From: Lineus longissimus
Lineage: Eukaryota; Nemertea; Pilidiophora; Heteronemertea; Lineidae
Assembly: GCF_910592395.1 (NCBI RefSeq)
Contig: NC_088315.1
Span: forward strand, 1,428,501 to 1,492,500
Reading direction: 5' to 3'
DNA length: 64,000 nt
Positions within the stretch are counted from its first letter, which is position 1. Each line of letters opens with the position of its first letter. Shown in pieces: positions 11,346 to 23,754 of this stretch. The notes beneath the pieces are model-generated. The model did no database searches. It was not told where the DNA came from and worked only from the letters and a program-made list of their open reading frames with translations. The position numbers and the translations under genes were made by a program.

Positions 11346-14203
11346 ATGTCGCTGTGGTGGTGTCCAATTTTGCTCTTTTTGGGGATTCTTTCCTTCAATA
11401 TTCCGTCATTACAGGTCTGTTCTAGTTCATTTTAATAAAACATCTTAAGTTTACATTGTTACCTAACATCAAATGGTTTTCTCTGACGAAAAGCTGCAGA
11501 TAAATGTGAAAAAACAAATTTTTCAATCGATTTTGGTTAAATTTTAGTTTCATATTTTTGTAGGTGGCGCTGTTGAAAACCAAAAGATTATTGTTCCACT
11601 CCCTAGTATTTGGCAACACATTGTTTCGATTTCATGGGGGTGAGAAGCTCTGATCATTGATGTTGTTACTTATGCTATATCTGATATATATTTGAAAATG
11701 AAAGTCATGGGGAAAACTATGCCTAATGGCAATGCATTATGATTATATTAGCTACCTTGAATCGCGGTAGTTGTATTCCACCTCCTTGGAAGTGTCTTGA
11801 TTTGTCTTCATGAGGTGTTTGCCAATCTGAAATTGAACCAGACGTACGAATTTGACCATTAAAAGATCTTCAGGATTACCTCCGGTCTCAAGTGATGATG
11901 AAATCAATGCTTTGGTTCCTTCAACTTAGTTGGCTGTAGAATGCACACAAGAGGGTATATTTTGTGCTAGATTGTTGGGATGGAAGGAAAAGAAGAAAAC
12001 TTTCAAAAGTAAAGCTATTGCGATATTGGGTTTTGAAGATTAGGCAGATACTGTACTCACATGTTTTCCATTGCTTCCCAAGTTCAGGTAGATCCTTGAT
12101 TGGTGATGAATGCAATCCACATTTGATCCACCTGCATGTTGCAGTGAACCAACTGTTGTTGTCAAAGAAAAGCTTTGGGACTGTGAGTTTGTTGTGTCGC
12201 TTTATAAATCCCTTTTGAAACAAATTTAGAAATCCCTTGCCTGCCATATTCATGCTGCAGTCAAACGATAAAGGTTATGTGGCTCGAAGTTGCTTCAGGT
12301 GACTGGGTTTATGACATGAAACTCTAAGACAGTCAATGATCTTTGTGGTTGATTAATCATATGTTTCACTCCCTCACAGTTGGAATTGCTGAGCCATAAT
12401 CCAGAATAAATCGGTGATGGATGTAACAACTGAATACATTTTCTGATACTCCTGTATTTTATGATCTTCTGACTTCAGGCAGCTTAGACTGTGATTTCAA
12501 ATAAATTGACAATTCTCTTTTCAATTTGTCTTTCAGGGAGATGATGAATTTGAGGGCCTTTCCCACTTGAACATTGAGCATAGTTTTGATCATGGATCAG
12601 ATCCAGTTTTCGTCAAAAGAGGGACAATCACGATCAGCTCCATGACGAACAATCTCGCCCAGTTTATACAAGCGGAACCTCTGTCAGAGAATGAGCGCAG
12701 AAAGTTACAGGTATGATATCAAGAAAGACGTACCAGTATCGTGTCATTTCAACTTGATTAGAAACTAAACCTTTCCACATTTCACAGTTTCAGGCCATTT
12801 TGAAATCAACAGAAATATGAGCCATACTCTATGTCTTATGTAAAGTTGAGGCGAGTAGGTACCAGCCATTTTCCAGGCCACAGGAATGGAACAGTCTTGA
12901 AATCTAAAGATAGCCTCTCTACTCTTCTCCACTCGGCTTTACTTTCAGGACCTTGCCAGAGAGAATGGTGTTTATCGTATCAGAGTCCCAGTAAAAGTTG
13001 GTGGGCCACTGAGTGGCAATCCAAGTTTAGATTATGTCTCTACATTCATCAGAGCAGTAAGTCTTCTTGATAATTACCATGGGAGTTGTTACTGCAAACA
13101 ATGTGAAGTCCTAATGACAAATGTGTCAACAGACAAATGGAGTTTCCACATGATTGTACATCACATCAAAAAGCGCAGAGCTATACTCGTAACCAATGCT
13201 GTGAGGACATCTCTTGCTCCATGCTGTTTAGAGCGAAACCAATCTTGAACCAATCCCTGTATCCACCCTCTGTGACCCTAATCATTTCTATTTACAGTGC
13301 TCCATGTATGAATCCCTGCTGTCTGATGAGATTACGCTAAATGTCGATCCGAACGGGAACGTGATTGGTGTGTCAATCACAACCAATCCTGCTGTGTGCG
13401 TAGGACGGGATATGGATTTAGAGAACCTGAAAGAGTTTAATACAACTGTGGATATAAGGCAGACCATTGTTGCACCGGTGTAAGTTATTTTTGTTGACTG
13501 ATTGATTATTACAATTCAGTTGGACTCGAAGAGACAACTGAGAGCAAGATAATTTTCAGTAAAATTTAAATACATGTATGTGAACTCAAATTCATCAGTT
13601 TTGATTTGCCTCTGGGATACACATAGGCAGCCCTTGAAATGCATTTGGACTGATGCATTCTTTGTCCTCCAGTATTTGTGAGACAAAACAGATATCCATA
13701 CATTTAATGTGTACTTAACATTGTATCTTGCAGACCTGACACACAAAGTTACATTGAAAAGATAGAAAATGAGAAAGCCCAAAAAGCCAAAGGAGAACAA
13801 GGAGACAATAGATCATTCTTTGCAAAATATGTAAGTTTTTCATGCTGCAGATGAGATATTTTCAAATGACAGGCAAACTCTTGTTAGAAACACATCCTAT
13901 TAAGGCTGCTAAGGATAACATCTGTGACTAAGCATTCAGTCATTGTATCAATCAAATCAATTCCTCTCACAACACCATGGCAACATGCATGGAGTATTTG
14001 TGATCCCAAGTTCCTTCCTGGGATGTCATGTCTGATTGATATACATGTAAATGACTTGTCTGGACAATGAATGGCTGAAAATTCTTGGGTATTCATTGTC
14101 TAATGACTATTTTGTCTCGTTTCAGTGGATGTACATTGTACCAGTGGTCATTTTCCTCATGATTGCATCTAATGCAGACCAAGGTGGTGGTGGTGGAAGA
14201 TAA
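11346..14203 (+). CDS. EMC10: ER membrane protein complex subunit 10
   Basis: Subunit of the EMC, the ER insertase for tail-anchored and multipass membrane proteins. Exons: 11346-11414, 12537-12710, 12949-13056, 13298-13479, 13734-13830 and 14126-14203, giving 235 aa (the human protein is slightly longer). Exon 1 encodes a classic signal peptide (MSLWWCPILLFLGILSFNI). A luminal beta-rich domain follows with the family landmarks EHSFD...F..RG, LSENERRKL and NGVYRIRVP. Then come YVSTFIRACS, TLNVD..GNVIGVS and the EKIENEKAQKAKG linker. A single membrane span WMYIVPVVIFLMIA and a glycine-rich tail (GGGGR) end the protein, as in vertebrates. The 3' end is convergent with SYCP3 about 700 bp away. 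Confidence 0.95.
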
Positions 14204-14902
14204 TGTTGTCTTTTTCCCGTAGTTTTTTATTGTAAATTTTTACTGTTGTATTAAATTATCAAGTAAAATTGGCTTCATGTTAAATTTGTTCTCAAGTAGA
14301 TCATGTGGAAAATGCAGGTGGTTCAGTTGCTGCCAGAATTGAATCATGCTGCTTCAAGTCTTGTCTCCAGAGAAAAATACTGCACGATTCATCTCATGCA
14401 CCAGTGGGCAAGACATCTTGGCTCAATAATGTAATTTCAGGGAGGCCTTGATTGATCTGAAGGCTCACCTTGTGACAGTACAAATGTACATGTCAAGTCC
14501 TGAAGCATCCTGACTCATGCGTGTGCGTCCTGAAGAGAGATGTGCCATGAATAAATGAATCGAGTTCCTGATTCTTTTTCATTATTTTACTATAAACTCT
14601 TTAAAAAATAACATTTTTTTCACACAATAAGTTGTCAATCACCAAGTATAACAATATAAAAGAACATAATTCCCCAATACATTTATATAATATCAGTATC
14701 TCCATGGTACATGTCATTTGCCAAGATTACAGCAGCAAACTTAGAGGAGATCTCCTTGGTGGTTCCCAAATCTTGGTGGCAGTCTTTGCACTGTCATGTT
14801 ATCTTCGGTTGTCACAATCTGCAGGAGATGTGAATCTCTGTCTTCTTCACTGCTCAGGCCTGTTACTCCACCGGTGTCAACAGTCTGTTTCAAGCATCAT
14901 TA
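14204..14902. other. convergent 3' flanks of EMC10 and SYCP3
   Basis: No coding exon seen. AATAAATGAAT near 14551 and ATTAAA near 14252 are possible polyadenylation signals for EMC10. The minus-strand side would hold the SYCP3 3' UTR. Confidence 0.5.
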
Positions 14903-16889
14903 TCAAAACAGCATAGTCTGCAGCGATTTGCGGACATTTGCCATTTCTTGTTGTTGCTGGAAAAAAAACATAAAATGTGTTATTTTGGTTAGTTAGTGCT
15001 ATGACATGTCAGATGAAGACCTACACAACTTATTGTCTGAGGTTTCCCTTCACAGGCTGTCTTTGTGACTTGGTCAGCAACCCAAAAGGATTGATTTATT
15101 TGAACATGATACTTCAAGTTGAGATGGCTAATGTTTATGAAGGTTACCAAAATCTTCATTTCATAGAGTAAAAGATATCTAATAATAGGAAGCTGGACTG
15201 AAATAATTTGAATTCATTGGCCAGCACTCACCGTATCCATGAGTATTCTCTTCTGTAGCAATGACATCTCCTTCTTCAGCTCACTCTGAACACTGCTCTG
15301 CTGATCCTGGTGGCACTGGTCTAAATCTTCAAGGCTCTGAAAAAACCCCATTGTACTTGCCAATGATCTGCAATAGCTGCATGTAAAGGACTTTGTGGAT
15401 GCAATAAGATCCCATCCGATTTTCAGGCTTGTTTGTATTGAGCAATGACGGCAGAATTTCTCTTCCACCTGAACGTTTTGCACAGAAAATGCAGTTATAC
15501 TACTACATGTCCAGAAGACAAGTTATCTGCACCTACCTTAGTGTACTGCTCATGCAACTGTTTGATTGTCTTAAGCCTCTGACTCTGGACAACTCGTGTC
15601 TGCTGGAACAACTTCTGCTGCTGACGGAGAAGGTTCTGTTGGAAGAATAAATTGAAATCAATAATATCCACCCCGTCTGCCATGAATCATACCATCCAAC
15701 TAAGATCAAGCATTATATGTGGAAGAGAAAGACTGGTTAAGTAGATCACATCTTGAGACAATCGAATAAATTTGTCGTTGGTATAATTTACACCACAATC
15801 CCAGAAATTGTCACGTTGCAAACTCACTGTCAGTTTGTCTTCTTGATCTTTGACTTTCTCCAGATCAGTCTCCCACTGGTTGAACACATTCACCACTTGT
15901 TTGCAGTATTCAACGTTCAACTTTTGTCTGAAAAAAGCATTGATGATTTTAGAGTAGCAAAAAATGTAAAGATATAGAGAAAGGGAGGGCCGTCACAACC
16001 TAACCTGTATCATCCTTTAAATAGGCTGTCTTACGGAGAAAGACAAAGTCACAACCAGCTACATGTACCTTTCATTTTGCTGCACCTTCCAGATATCTTC
16101 AATCCTCCTGTTACTTGTCTTTATGGTACTTTGTGTGTACTGTTCAAGCCTCTTCCTCTTACTTACTAAGGTCTTGCTCACATCAGCTGAAGTGAAAAAA
16201 AAAGAGTAAGGGTTTTTGCCATAAATGGAAATGGAGGACATTGCAAAGAGCTTTGCTGAATTGCAAAACAAGTAGGGGCCTTACCTACCGCCAAAACTGT
16301 CTAACATTTTCTGCATTTCTGCCCCAAAATCATCATTCTTCTCATTCTCGGATGCTTGGGTGAAACTCCTTTTCCTTCCAACCTTTGGGGCAAGTGGTGT
16401 TTCATCTGGAATGAAAATTAAATTACATTAATATCTTAAGACCCATGTCTTAAGTTTTATGTTTCATTTGAGAGAGTTTTGTTATAGAAAAGACAGTCAC
16501 AATGTCAGGCTTCCACTTGACCTACCCCTGACTGAAACACGTCTTTTTTACCATTCAGACTCGGAGACAGTTGGTCCAGCGTAAGCCCTTAGCCCTGGAG
16601 TAGGCCCAAAAACCTTCTGCTCCGGCTGTGGCCCATCTGCTGATAGTGGCCTGGCCTGGTAGTTGTAAAAAAGACACCACTAAAGATTGATGGTGAAGTA
16701 AGTCCTTACTCCTTGGGCTTAATGGGCTTGTCCTTCACCAATCATCACCTTACCCCTTGGATCAGGTGAAGTCTGTGAATCCGGTAAATTCTCTTCCTCA
16801 TCATCAAATCCAAACTGATTGAGAGTAGGGTTTTGGTTCTTTGCTGTCTTCTGAGCTTGCTCTGCTGCCTTCTTTGTCAGTTTTCCCAT
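14903..16889 (-). CDS. SYCP3: synaptonemal complex protein 3
   Basis: Structural protein of the meiotic chromosome axis; its coiled-coil tetramers stack into fibres that compact sister chromatids. Exons in reading order: 16889-16754, 16405-16289, 16186-16069, 15927-15828, 15635-15537, 15336-15232 and 14956-14903, total 242 aa (human 236). A charged N-terminal tail starts [20 protein letters not shown]. The helical core (Cor1/SYCP3 domain) shows [55 protein letters not shown] and [17 protein letters not shown]. The last exon encodes [17 protein letters not shown] then stop, closely matching the conserved vertebrate C-terminus needed for fibre assembly. A longer upstream frame to 16994 exists, but MGKL at 16889 is the natural start. 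Expected to be germline-expressed. Confidence 0.95.
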
Positions 16890-17934
16890 TGTGGAATGAA
16901 AGACAATGTTCAATGACTGCAAATAACCAAGATCTTGGTTACCATTCATTTCAAGTTGAAAAGAGGGCGTGGCATTTTGTTTTGCTCGAGGCAAAAAAGT
17001 GGGCTAAAACAATATTTCCATACACTTTAATCACTCATCATTTATTCATAGTCAGTCTATTAGTGTTTATTAACAGTCTGAAGGACAACACAGACATGAG
17101 AAATTGTAAAACTCACTAAAATAGCAAATGAAGGGAGAGTAAAATTCGTATCTCCCGGCAAAAAATCTTCGACTTCGACTCGAATGCAGACGACGAAATT
17201 CTTCCCAAGAAACGATGATGTCACCAGTTTTTGTAATGTGTGACGTAGTACGCAGTGCCTAAAGATTTTCATTGTTTCCCAGAAAAACACCCTTCAAACT
17301 CAAAATTAATGATGTTATAACCTACGGTGGGTAGTTTGAATGTTATCTGATAATAGTAAAATATATAGAGCATATATAAAACGTATCTATTTATAAATCG
17401 AAGCGTAATTCGTATCATTTTAGTGTCGTTTATCTGGAAAACTCGGTTTTGCTGTGTCTGCTTGTCCTGACTAATGCATTGATGCATGTATATCTCTCTG
17501 TACCTCTGTGATTGTTGACAAATGGTGATATTCTAGGAAATACAGTACTATGTGGTCTAATGATGTTTCTGAATGCAAGAACAAGATATACCTTTTAGCA
17601 CAGCAGTGTGTGATGATGAATGACGAACAATCACAAGATTTCCTAGCCATAATGAATGAGCCATTATTATAGGCTAGGGCTTGCAATATTGCGATCGAGT
17701 CTTTCATTTGCGGATTTGGTCATGTCATTGGTAGAGTTGGGAACGAGAGTGATGAATCTGCAAGCTTAGGCCTTCTGACGTGTTTTGAGTGAGCGCTTTT
17801 GATTTGTCATGGCTTTGATTCGTCTTTGTCGAAAAGACGACATGATTGATAGTAATAGAATGTACGTTCACATCTCTTTAGATTTTTTTGCCTCTTTTTA
17901 TTTTAGGTTGATTGTGACCTGATTGTTGTTCATC
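16890..17934. other. divergent promoter interval, SYCP3 / SIAH
   Basis: About 1 kb between divergent start codons with no supported coding exon. An acceptor TTTTATTTTAG ends at 17906, just upstream of the SIAH ATG, so SIAH has at least one non-coding 5' exon here. Short minus-strand frames between 17060 and 17707 show no family similarity. Confidence 0.5.
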
Positions 17935-20200
17935 ATGAGCAGACAATCGTCTGCCACAAGTACAAAGAGCAGGGGGGTCGTCGGTCTGCCTGCAGCAGGT
18001 GAGTGTGAATAGATGTTTAGATGGTAAAATTGATTTGCATGACTAAACACAAACAGGTTGAATGTTTGAAGTTTGCCAACTTACTATCTGAAACCACGTG
18101 TATAGAAACTAGCATAATGCTTTCTCATGTCGGAGATGAATCAGATCCAAGTTGTATGCTCGCTTCCTGGAAAGTTGATTTCATTACCTCACATACATTC
18201 TACCTCACCTGAGCCTACCTGGCATGCTGTTTCTGTTTTGAAATTTGATAGCCTCGGACTTGGAGTCTCTGACTCTAACATGTCTTGCATCTCAAATGAA
18301 TAAGAATCATTTGTTGGAATCATGATGGACGTTCTTTCTTCTTTACATGTCTGCCTGTTTTTCCAATAAAAAAGTTAAAAATTTTGCTTTTGTGAATCTA
18401 TTAGAAAAGAATAAAATATCTGTGAAAAGTTTGCAGTTGTCAGTAGCTGGCATGGTAAATAAACATCTAAAATACTAACCCTGGCGTTGTTACCTCCCCT
18501 TTCATTTCAGTTGCTGCATCCAATAGTAACAATGACTTGGCTAGCTTGTTTGAGTGTCCAGTTTGCTTCGACTATGCTCTACCTCCGATTATGCAGTGCC
18601 AGAGCGGCCATATTGTCTGTTCGAGTTGTCGCCCAAAGCTGAGCAGCTGTCCAACATGTAGAGGACCATTAGGTAGGTATTTCAACAATCACCAGACAGT
18701 CTTGGTGCTAAATTTTAACATCCAATTTGAAATCACCCTGGGGTGATGTTGTCCTTTGTGATATAAGTTGTGACTGTGAGTGTGAACGTTTGTACCAAGT
18801 AGTCTTCCAATCGCATAATAACGTTGTATTGATCCACATTGGGTGAAGTCAAATGTTGAGAAGGTTGGTTGATCTGGGTTACTTTTACTATTCCATCAGT
18901 ACCTTGAGTGAATGTTCGCCCAACTTTGGTCCCTCAGTTATTGTTTACGCTTGTCATGTTATAGGTAACATTCGTAACCTTGCCATGGAGAAGGTGGCCA
19001 GTACTGTGATGTTCCCCTGCAAGTTCTCCACGACTGGTTGTCCTGTTACTCTCCTACATACAGACAAAACAGAACACGAGGAAACTTGTGAATTCAGGTA
19101 TGTGGATTTGAAGGTTCTGTTAACTGGTTCATAAAAATTACAGACAACTGTATGTTTTTGGCATCAAACTGGACATACTATGCCTTTTTCTGCCATACCT
19201 ATCAAACTTAAACTATATTTGTCTCTTCTTCCAGGCCTTATTGTTGTCCATGTCCTGGTGCTTCCTGTAAATGGCAGGGTTCTCTTGAACAAGTCATGCC
19301 ACATCTCATGCACCAGCACAAGAGCATCACGACGTTACAAGGTAAGCAATACCGGTCAGATTAGACAAGTTGTTGGTTGAGGCAAGAATGATATCGTCTT
19401 ACAGAGTCTTGATGTACATGGTCAATGGTGTGGTGCTACTGCAGTGCTTGTGAAATAGCTGTTGAGATAAGGATGTTGGTCCTTATCCACTTGTCTAGGT
19501 TTTCAACCAGCTCACAATTGGTTCACTTTAGAGAAAGGGTGGGACAGTTTTTACTTAAGACACAATAAGCTGCTCTTCTTTGATTTCGTGATCTTGTTTT
19601 GTTTCAGGTGAAGACATTGTGTTTCTGGCCACGGACATCAACCTCCCCGGAGCAGTTGACTGGGTGATGATGCAGTCATGCTTCGGTCATCATTTCATGC
19701 TCGTCCTCGAGAAACAGGAGAAGATCGACGTGCAGCAGTTTTACGCCATAGTCCAGTTGATCGGGACGAGAAAACAGGCAGAGAGTTTTGCTTACAGGTA
19801 GGGTCAGCATTCTCCATGTGATATTGATGACAGAAAGAACAGAGCTCATGCTACTGTTGATGGTGTCCTGGAGGTAACAGATTTTGTCAAAAGCGTGAGA
19901 AAGAAATTACTTCAAAAGTATGATTATGCTGATGTTACATGTATCGTTTGAAGGTTGATGTTTCTTTGCAAACTCTTTGTTGATTTCAATTCCTTGATGT
20001 CCACCTCTCTTTTCACTTTCAGACTGGAACTGAACGGCCATCGGCGGCGCCTCACCTGGGAAGCCACACCACGGAGTATCCACGACGGCGTACAGTCCGC
20101 CATCATGAACAGTGACTGCTTAGTATTTGACACTAATATTGCTCAGCTCTTTGCCGACAACGGTAACTTGGGCATCAATGTGACGATATCCATGACGTGA
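17935..20200 (+). CDS. SIAH1: SIAH-type E3 ubiquitin ligase (seven in absentia)
   Basis: RING E3 ligase that dimerises and targets substrates for proteasomal destruction. Exons: 17935-17998, 18511-18672, 18965-19097, 19235-19341, 19608-19797 and 20023-20200, 277 aa (human SIAH1 282). The N-terminus is a short Ser/Thr-rich tail. The RING finger spans about residues 37-71 (CPVC...CQSGHIVC..C...CPTC). It is followed by the SIAH zinc fingers ([42 protein letters not shown]) and the substrate-binding beta sandwich ([20 protein letters not shown] to the terminal NVTISMT). Every metal-binding Cys/His is present. The symbol is by orthology; it could equally be the single invertebrate orthologue of vertebrate SIAH1/2. 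The coding region is split into six exons. Confidence 0.96.
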
Positions 20201-22645
20201 ATTCAGGGCTGTCTTGTCATCAATTACAAGTTCAGAATGTCACGTCTTTCTCAGACTGGGAAAATAGGATCTGGTAGTGCTTCATTTTGCTGCTCTTCCT
20301 CCATTACTGAGCTCGAGGTTCGGTGTTCTTGTGCTGGGAGAGAGTGGATCTAGCCACACTTTGCTGTGCTTTATCTATTCTTGAGTCCATTACACATGTT
20401 ACTCCTGGTCTTCTTTAACTGTTAGTGAGTGGATCTGCCCTGAAGTAGCAGCACTGAAGTTCGCTGCATATCATCCATTGTGAACAATCTTATTCTGTCT
20501 TTCTGGCTCGGGAAGATATGATCTAGCCGCAAAAAAATTGCTGCCTTTCCAGAGCTTTATAGAGCCATTCACTGATTCAGTCTTTTATGGAACTGTGTGT
20601 TTGGTTCATTCAGCTGTTCTAAGTTTGCGCGGAATTTGTGCTGTGATGCAAATTGCTAAAGTTGCACAAATAAATTCCCGGGTTTCTGTTTATTTATTAT
20701 GTTGCAGATTTCTTTACTACTGGACGTTATTTCAAGTGAAAGCTTGATGGACTATGTCAATACATGTATGTCATGTCATGTCATCTGTTAAACACTAAAG
20801 CAGGTTGTGGCAGGTTGTGCACTTGTACATGAAAGTGTTAGTGAATATAATAATGGCGAGAACAGTGCTCTGAGTCTAACACCTAGGACCTGCTGGTTCT
20901 TGTTTGTGTGACATGAGTTTATAAGTTGATTTAGTTCATTGAAATGAAGAAGAATAGTGGGACCAATCACAATTATCTACGTACGTCTGTTATTAGATTT
21001 GAAGTTTGCATCATCGAGGGAAATGTGTGTCCAGCGAGATGACGTTTTTACACAACTGAGGGTGTATTTCTTTGACTTATATTTTCGACCACTATTAGTC
21101 TGTGGCCGAGAGAATATTACATGTAGTCAAGGTGATATTCCTTTAGTTTTGTACATGTACATGCAAAAACGAAATCTCTCGGGATATTCTAACCAACTGG
21201 ATGAAATCATGGAACATACAAGTCACTTGAATCGGTCAATGTTGATGTAAACAACTTCATCTTAGGACATACCATGAGATGACTGTGGACCAATTGTAAT
21301 ATTTATGATTAGGTAAGGATTGAACTAAAGGGCAACATAGAATGTTGGATCCCTTGATTCACTTGTACATGTACATAGAGCTTGTTCAACTAAGCCTATA
21401 AACTCGAACCTTAGATTGATAGCACTGTGAACTGTGGTTGAACAAGGCATTCCACAGCTTTTGTTTCATTTCATTTTGTATTTAATGCTTCATTAAATTG
21501 ATTGCATTGTCAGTTACGATTCATCTTTATTTCTTTTTTTGGATTTGAATTTCACCGGATGGAAGCATCTTCATTTGTGTGTGGCTTGTTGAGATTGCCC
21601 ATGAAGGATACAATGACCAGTGCGGCTCTGTACCATTACAGGTATGCATGGCCATATGGTTGCATGGCCAAATGGTTGCACTCAAATGATTCATTCTCGC
21701 TGGATTATGGTGGGTGTATCTGCATTGGCTGCAGTGACTCAGTCCTCATTTGGAATGGAAAGGTTGGCTGTGACAGGAGCCATCACATCAGCTTGTGCCA
21801 GAGTCTCCTCAGGTATTGACTACAAGATGGCCTTTCTGGCCAAGACAGAAGCTCGGTCATCTGGTTGGGATGGAATCTTGCTGTAAACAGGAGATCCACT
21901 AGTCTTGCCTGTCTCTTTCTGTTGTATTGCTACTCAAGTCTGAGACTTGGACAGACACATAGAATCAGACAATGAAAGAGCCAACCTTCTCGCAAGGCGA
22001 GCTATTTAGGCCAGGAAAGGAACCAACTTGGCCATATAACAGCAAAAGAAATTGGTCTCCAGGTTGTCGCTGGAAGCTCCACTGCGGGAAGAGCCGAGTC
22101 CAGAGGCTGTAACAGGAGTAGGAGCTCCATCATTTGGTTTTGAGAACATGGAGAACCTTGTTTCATCAGACTAATCAGGAGCTCAACGCTAAAGGTGTTG
22201 GAAGTCTGTCATCTTACACCAAAGGGGCTCATACATGTACATGTAGGCTGGGAACGGAGCCAAACATGTCCCACTGTGACTGTGACTACTCAATGCTCTC
22301 CCATCGTCACTAGCTCTCTTTTATGACTGCTCGCTGTGACAGGTTTATCATCACATTCAGGGTCATGTATGAGCCAAAGAAGATCCTTGCATTCACACTC
22401 TGCAAAACCAATAACATTTCAAGACATCTTTCACAAAACAAATGTAATTTTTATTGTAAAATATTTGGAAGACAACTATTTCTAAGTTATGTCATGTTTG
22501 CGTAGCCTCTAAACCTTACTCTCACTATAAACAACGGACATTTTTCAGGCAGCAGACTGAAGTAAACATAGAATTTTATAGATACATTTTCCTACAACTC
22601 GTCAAAATCACAGAGACCATCTTGCAACAGATCAAAAGTACATGT
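20201..22645. other. SIAH 3' flank
   Basis: Probable long 3' UTR and intergenic sequence. Candidate polyadenylation sequence AATAAA occurs near 20669. A plus-strand frame around 21620-21886 is open for 88 codons but has no family match and overlaps another open frame, so it is not called. Several TACATGTACATG words occur. Confidence 0.45.
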
Positions 22646-22866
22646 GTGACTCGCTCTACCAAAACTAGGCGCTTGTCGCATCTGAACTCGACAGGTTGAT
22701 ACGGACTTGTTGTTCATTTCCCTACTGTAGACCTTTTGTTGAATGTGACCAAATCAGTTTGTAATAGATTTCACAAAAGGTCAACAATAGGGAAATGAAC
22801 AACAAGTCTGTATCAACCTGTCAAGTTCAGATGCGACAAGCGCCTAGTTTTGGTAGAGCGAGTCAC
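22646..22866. mobile_element. 221-bp hairpin MITE, copy 1
   Basis: Starts GTGACTCGCTCTACC and ends with its reverse complement GGTAGAGCGAGTCAC. The arms pair over roughly 90 bp with few mismatches and leave a loop of about 35 bp. It is flanked by the 4-bp direct repeat ATGT at 22642-22645 and 22867-22870, the expected target-site duplication. There is no coding capacity, so it is a non-autonomous DNA transposon or foldback element. RNA from either strand would fold into a long hairpin. Confidence 0.9.
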
Positions 22867-23243
22867 ATGTAGTGTATTACAAACAAACAAAATCGTCAGC
22901 ATTGATTGGACATTTACATTTGGACGGATTCAATAGATTAAAGATAATCAGCAGTTCCTGATCCTGCATGTCAGCCTAAGCTGTAAAATTCTTATCAGCA
23001 GCAGCCAAGTTTTGATCACGTCTTGATGCCTTGTTTTGGTTTTAGTGTTATACATGTAAACAGTGTCAAAGAATAGAGTTTCTGTTTATTCATTGAAAAA
23101 TGACTCCCACCTGACTATCAAACATTACACATCAATTTTTGACTGAATCAATGGCAATTGACCACAACTGAAGTGCTATATCTCACACTATCACACTGGT
23201 ATAAAAATATACTACAAATTTAACTAACAGATCAACTTCATTT

Positions 23244-23464
23244 GTGACCCGCTCTACCAAAACTAGGCGCTTGTCGCATCTGAACTTGACAGGTTGATAC
23301 GGACTTGTTGTTCATTTCCCTATTGTAGACCTTTTGTGAAATGTGACCAAATCAGTTTGTAATAGATTTCACAAAAGGTCTACAATAGGGAAATGAACAA
23401 CAAGTCCGTATCAACCTGTCGAGTTCAGATGCAACAAGCGCCTAGTTTTGGTAGAGCGAGTCAC
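23244..23464. mobile_element. 221-bp hairpin MITE, copy 2
   Basis: Same length and sequence family as the element at 22646, about 380 bp downstream, starting GTGACCCGCTCTACC. It is flanked by a different 4-bp direct repeat, ATTT (23240-23243 and 23465-23468). The two copies therefore inserted independently and did not arise by local duplication. Confidence 0.9.
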
Positions 23465-23754
23465 ATTTTACTAAAAGTGCTGTACAAAATGTACAGTGTC
23501 TAGAGCCTACTTGATTGGAACAGGGCACTAGGTTTATACAATTCTTATACATACAATAGGGTTCCGTTTCACAGAAACTATCCCACCCACTTTACAAAGT
23601 CGGGACATCATCTTAGCTCACTGAGTTCATTGTGAAAGTAAATGCTCACTTCAAAAACAACTTTTTCTAACTTTGAAGTGTCAGGTTCTGCAAGACTGAG
23701 AGAAGCTCAGGGGAGTCCTCTCAAAGGTCTGTTTCCTATCTTGAGAGTCGGAAG

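Noticed and set aside
21502-21886. Overlapping plus-strand frames downstream of SIAH
   Set aside because: Two frames overlap in the same DNA, no family is recognised and no splice context exists. Most likely 3' UTR or intergenic sequence.
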